Below are positions 62,967-64,000 of a stretch of DNA of 64,000 nt, piece by piece; the first letter of the stretch is position 1, and the number at the start of each line of letters is the position of its first letter. The stretch is from the NCBI RefSeq assembly GCF_029961765.1, contig NZ_CP124681.1, forward strand, positions 1,240,001-1,304,000, in the 5' to 3' direction. Under the pieces are notes generated by a model. The model ran no database searches. It was not told the DNA's origin and worked only from the letters and a program-made list of their open reading frames with translations. The DNA comes from Nocardioides sp. QY071. GTDB lineage: Bacteria; Actinomycetota; Actinomycetes; Propionibacteriales; Nocardioidaceae. Made by a program: the position numbers and the translations under genes.

Positions 62967-63293
62967 ATGGAGTCCACGAACCTGACCACGCTGACCGACA
63001 GCCAGCTCGCGGCCGCGCGTGCGGCGAGCAGCGGCCGCGCGGCCGTCACCGTGTACGGCGGCCGCGAGCACCGCCTGCGCCAGACCCTGATCGCCCTGCG
63101 CGCGGGTGAGCGGCTCGGCGAGCACGACGCTCCGGAGGAGGCGACGTTGCAGGTGCTGGAGGGCGAGGTCGCGCTGCACGCGGGCGGGGAGACCTGGCAG
63201 GGCGTGGCCGGCGATCACGTCGTCATCCCGCCGCAGCGCCACGACCTGGAGGCGCTCAGCGACGCGGCAGTGCTCCTGACGGTGGCCAACTAG
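62967..63293 (+). CDS. Small cupin-domain protein
   Basis: A 108-residue single cupin: GERLGEHDAPEEATLQVLEGEVALHAGG is motif 1 and GDHVVIPPQRHDLEAL motif 2, with HDAP.E and RHD residues in metal-binding positions. No enzyme class can be told. GAAGGAG precedes the ATG. It lies 9 bases upstream of the MobA-like gene and may be cotranscribed with it. Confidence 0.85.
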   Translation: MESTNLTTLTDSQLAAARAASSGRAAVTVYGGREHRLRQTLIALRAGERLGEHDAPEEATLQVLEGEVALHAGGETWQGVAGDHVVIPPQRHDLEALSDAAVLLTVAN

Positions 63294-63302
63294 TCTGCGT
63301 CC

Positions 63303-63863
63303 GTGGTCCACGGTCTCCTCCTCGCCGCCGGCGCGGGCCGCCGGATGGGCATGCCCAAGGCGCTGGTGCGCGACGCCGACGGCACTCCCTGGCTGACGCG
63401 GTCGGTGCGCGTGCTGCGCGACGGTGGTTGCGCTGAGGTCGTGGTGGTGCTGGGGGCGGGTGCCGATGAGGCCGAGCCGCTGCTCGAGGGGCTTGCCGGT
63501 GTCAGCACCATTCGTTCGGAGGACTGGTCCTCCGGCATGGGTGCCTCGCTCGCCACCGGTCTCGCGGTGCTCGCCCCCGGAGTCGCCGAGGCCGCCCTCG
63601 TCCACCTCGTCGACCTTCCCGACGTCACGGCGGAGGTCGTCGACCGCGTCCTGACGACGGTCGCCTGCGGCACCGCGGCCCTCGCCCGGGCGTCGTACGA
63701 CGGCACGCCGGGGCACCCCGTCCTGATCGGACGCGACCACTGGTCCGGCGTGGTCGAGAGCGCGGCGGGCGACCGGGGCGCGCGGGCCTTCCTCGCGGCG
63801 CACGACGTCACTCTCGTCGAGTGCGGCGATCTCGCCACGGGGGCCGACGTCGATCGGCGATGA
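63303..63863 (+). CDS. MobA-like nucleotidyltransferase (MocA type)
   Basis: A 186-residue NTP-transferase-fold protein: LLLAAGAGRRMGMPKAL (nucleotide-binding loop), SGMGASLATGL and VDLPDVT (metal-binding) are typical of MocA/MobA-like enzymes that add CMP or GMP to molybdopterin. It is likely used for a molybdenum hydroxylase such as a xanthine- or CO-dehydrogenase-like enzyme. The following MoxR-like gene fits a maturation cluster. GTG start. Confidence 0.88.
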   Translation: MVHGLLLAAGAGRRMGMPKALVRDADGTPWLTRSVRVLRDGGCAEVVVVLGAGADEAEPLLEGLAGVSTIRSEDWSSGMGASLATGLAVLAPGVAEAALVHLVDLPDVTAEVVDRVLTTVACGTAALARASYDGTPGHPVLIGRDHWSGVVESAAGDRGARAFLAAHDVTLVECGDLATGADVDRR

Positions 63864-63916
63864 GATCGGCAACAGTTGCCAACCTCCCGCCAACGACCGC
63901 CCCCTAGCCTTGAAGC

Positions 63917-64000
63917 ATGGACACCCGCGTCGCCGACCTCGCCCGCCGGCTGGAGGAGACGGGCTACCTGGCCGACGAGGAACTCGCGACCGTCCTCTTC
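63917..64000 (+). CDS. N-terminus of a probable MoxR/CoxD-type AAA ATPase
   Basis: Only 28 residues before the window ends: MDTRVADLARRLEETGYLAD and on. The LEETGYLADEELATVLF segment is the usual start of MoxR-family AAA ATPases next to molybdenum hydroxylase genes. The remaining ATPase motifs lie outside the window. Confidence 0.6.
   Translation, partial: MDTRVADLARRLEETGYLADEELATVLF

Overview
The window looks like a chromosomal segment of a high-GC actinobacterium, most likely a member of the Nocardioidaceae (Nocardioides-like). GC is around 70% or more, GTG starts and GTGA/ATGA stop-start overlaps are frequent, and several genes appear to have leaderless promoters. The gene set is actinobacterial: a LysX-type lysyl-tRNA synthetase/transferase fusion, the coproporphyrin-dependent haem genes, LigC with a stand-alone LigD-type polymerase, DUF3263, a LytR_C protein, OtsA/OtsB, GroEL2 with a GGM tail, and DUF222/HNH proteins. 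The genus assignment is an inference.

Layout. 1-12 kb: end of a DUF222/HNH gene, haem genes hemG and hemQ split by a membrane protein and a NarL-type two-component system, lysX with a DUF998 partner, then a sulfur operon (polycysteine leader peptide, cysteine dioxygenase, rhodanese) and msrB. 12-19 kb: a TetR regulator and an MFS efflux pump with three tandem operators and a MITE-like element between them, a Zur-box-controlled AztD-like zinc chaperone, a LigD-type polymerase and LigC, an HNH protein and tRNA-Thr. 19-31 kb: pdxY, a GMC oxidoreductase/aldehyde dehydrogenase pair, Hsp20 with a MerR/HspR-like regulator, a LigB-type dioxygenase, ung, and an operon of PLP decarboxylase, GPH transporter and alpha/beta hydrolase. 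31-34 kb: a compact, probably secreted toxin-like cassette with an ESX-like small protein and a predicted zincin. 33-46 kb: otsA and otsB around a second two-component system, a SAM-I riboswitch in front of a threonine-synthase-like gene and a MoaD/ThiS protein ending in GGC, a FadD19-like ligase opposite an OsmC protein with a KstR-like operator, lipoproteins and a GDSL hydrolase. 46-54 kb: a large unknown protein, an ATP-grasp enzyme, groEL2 with two CIRCE operators, and a third two-component system.

54-61 kb differs from the rest: lower GC, less biased codon use, and gaps. It carries a Ser/Thr kinase with an unknown N-terminal domain, a small unknown gene, a TIR-like nucleotide-binding protein, a tyrosine integrase broken by two frameshifts, a PIN-domain protein, unknown membrane proteins and an HU protein with a repeat-expanded basic tail. 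I read this as a decayed genomic island with possible defence functions. 61-64 kb returns to core-like sequence: a frameshifted DUF222/HNH gene, a cupin, a MobA-like nucleotidyltransferase and the start of a probable MoxR ATPase.

The most interesting signals are the Cys-codon attenuator before cysteine dioxygenase, the SAM riboswitch controlling ThrC plus MoaD-GGC (possibly thiocarboxylate-dependent homocysteine synthesis), the zincin cassette, and the kinase/TIR/PIN island.
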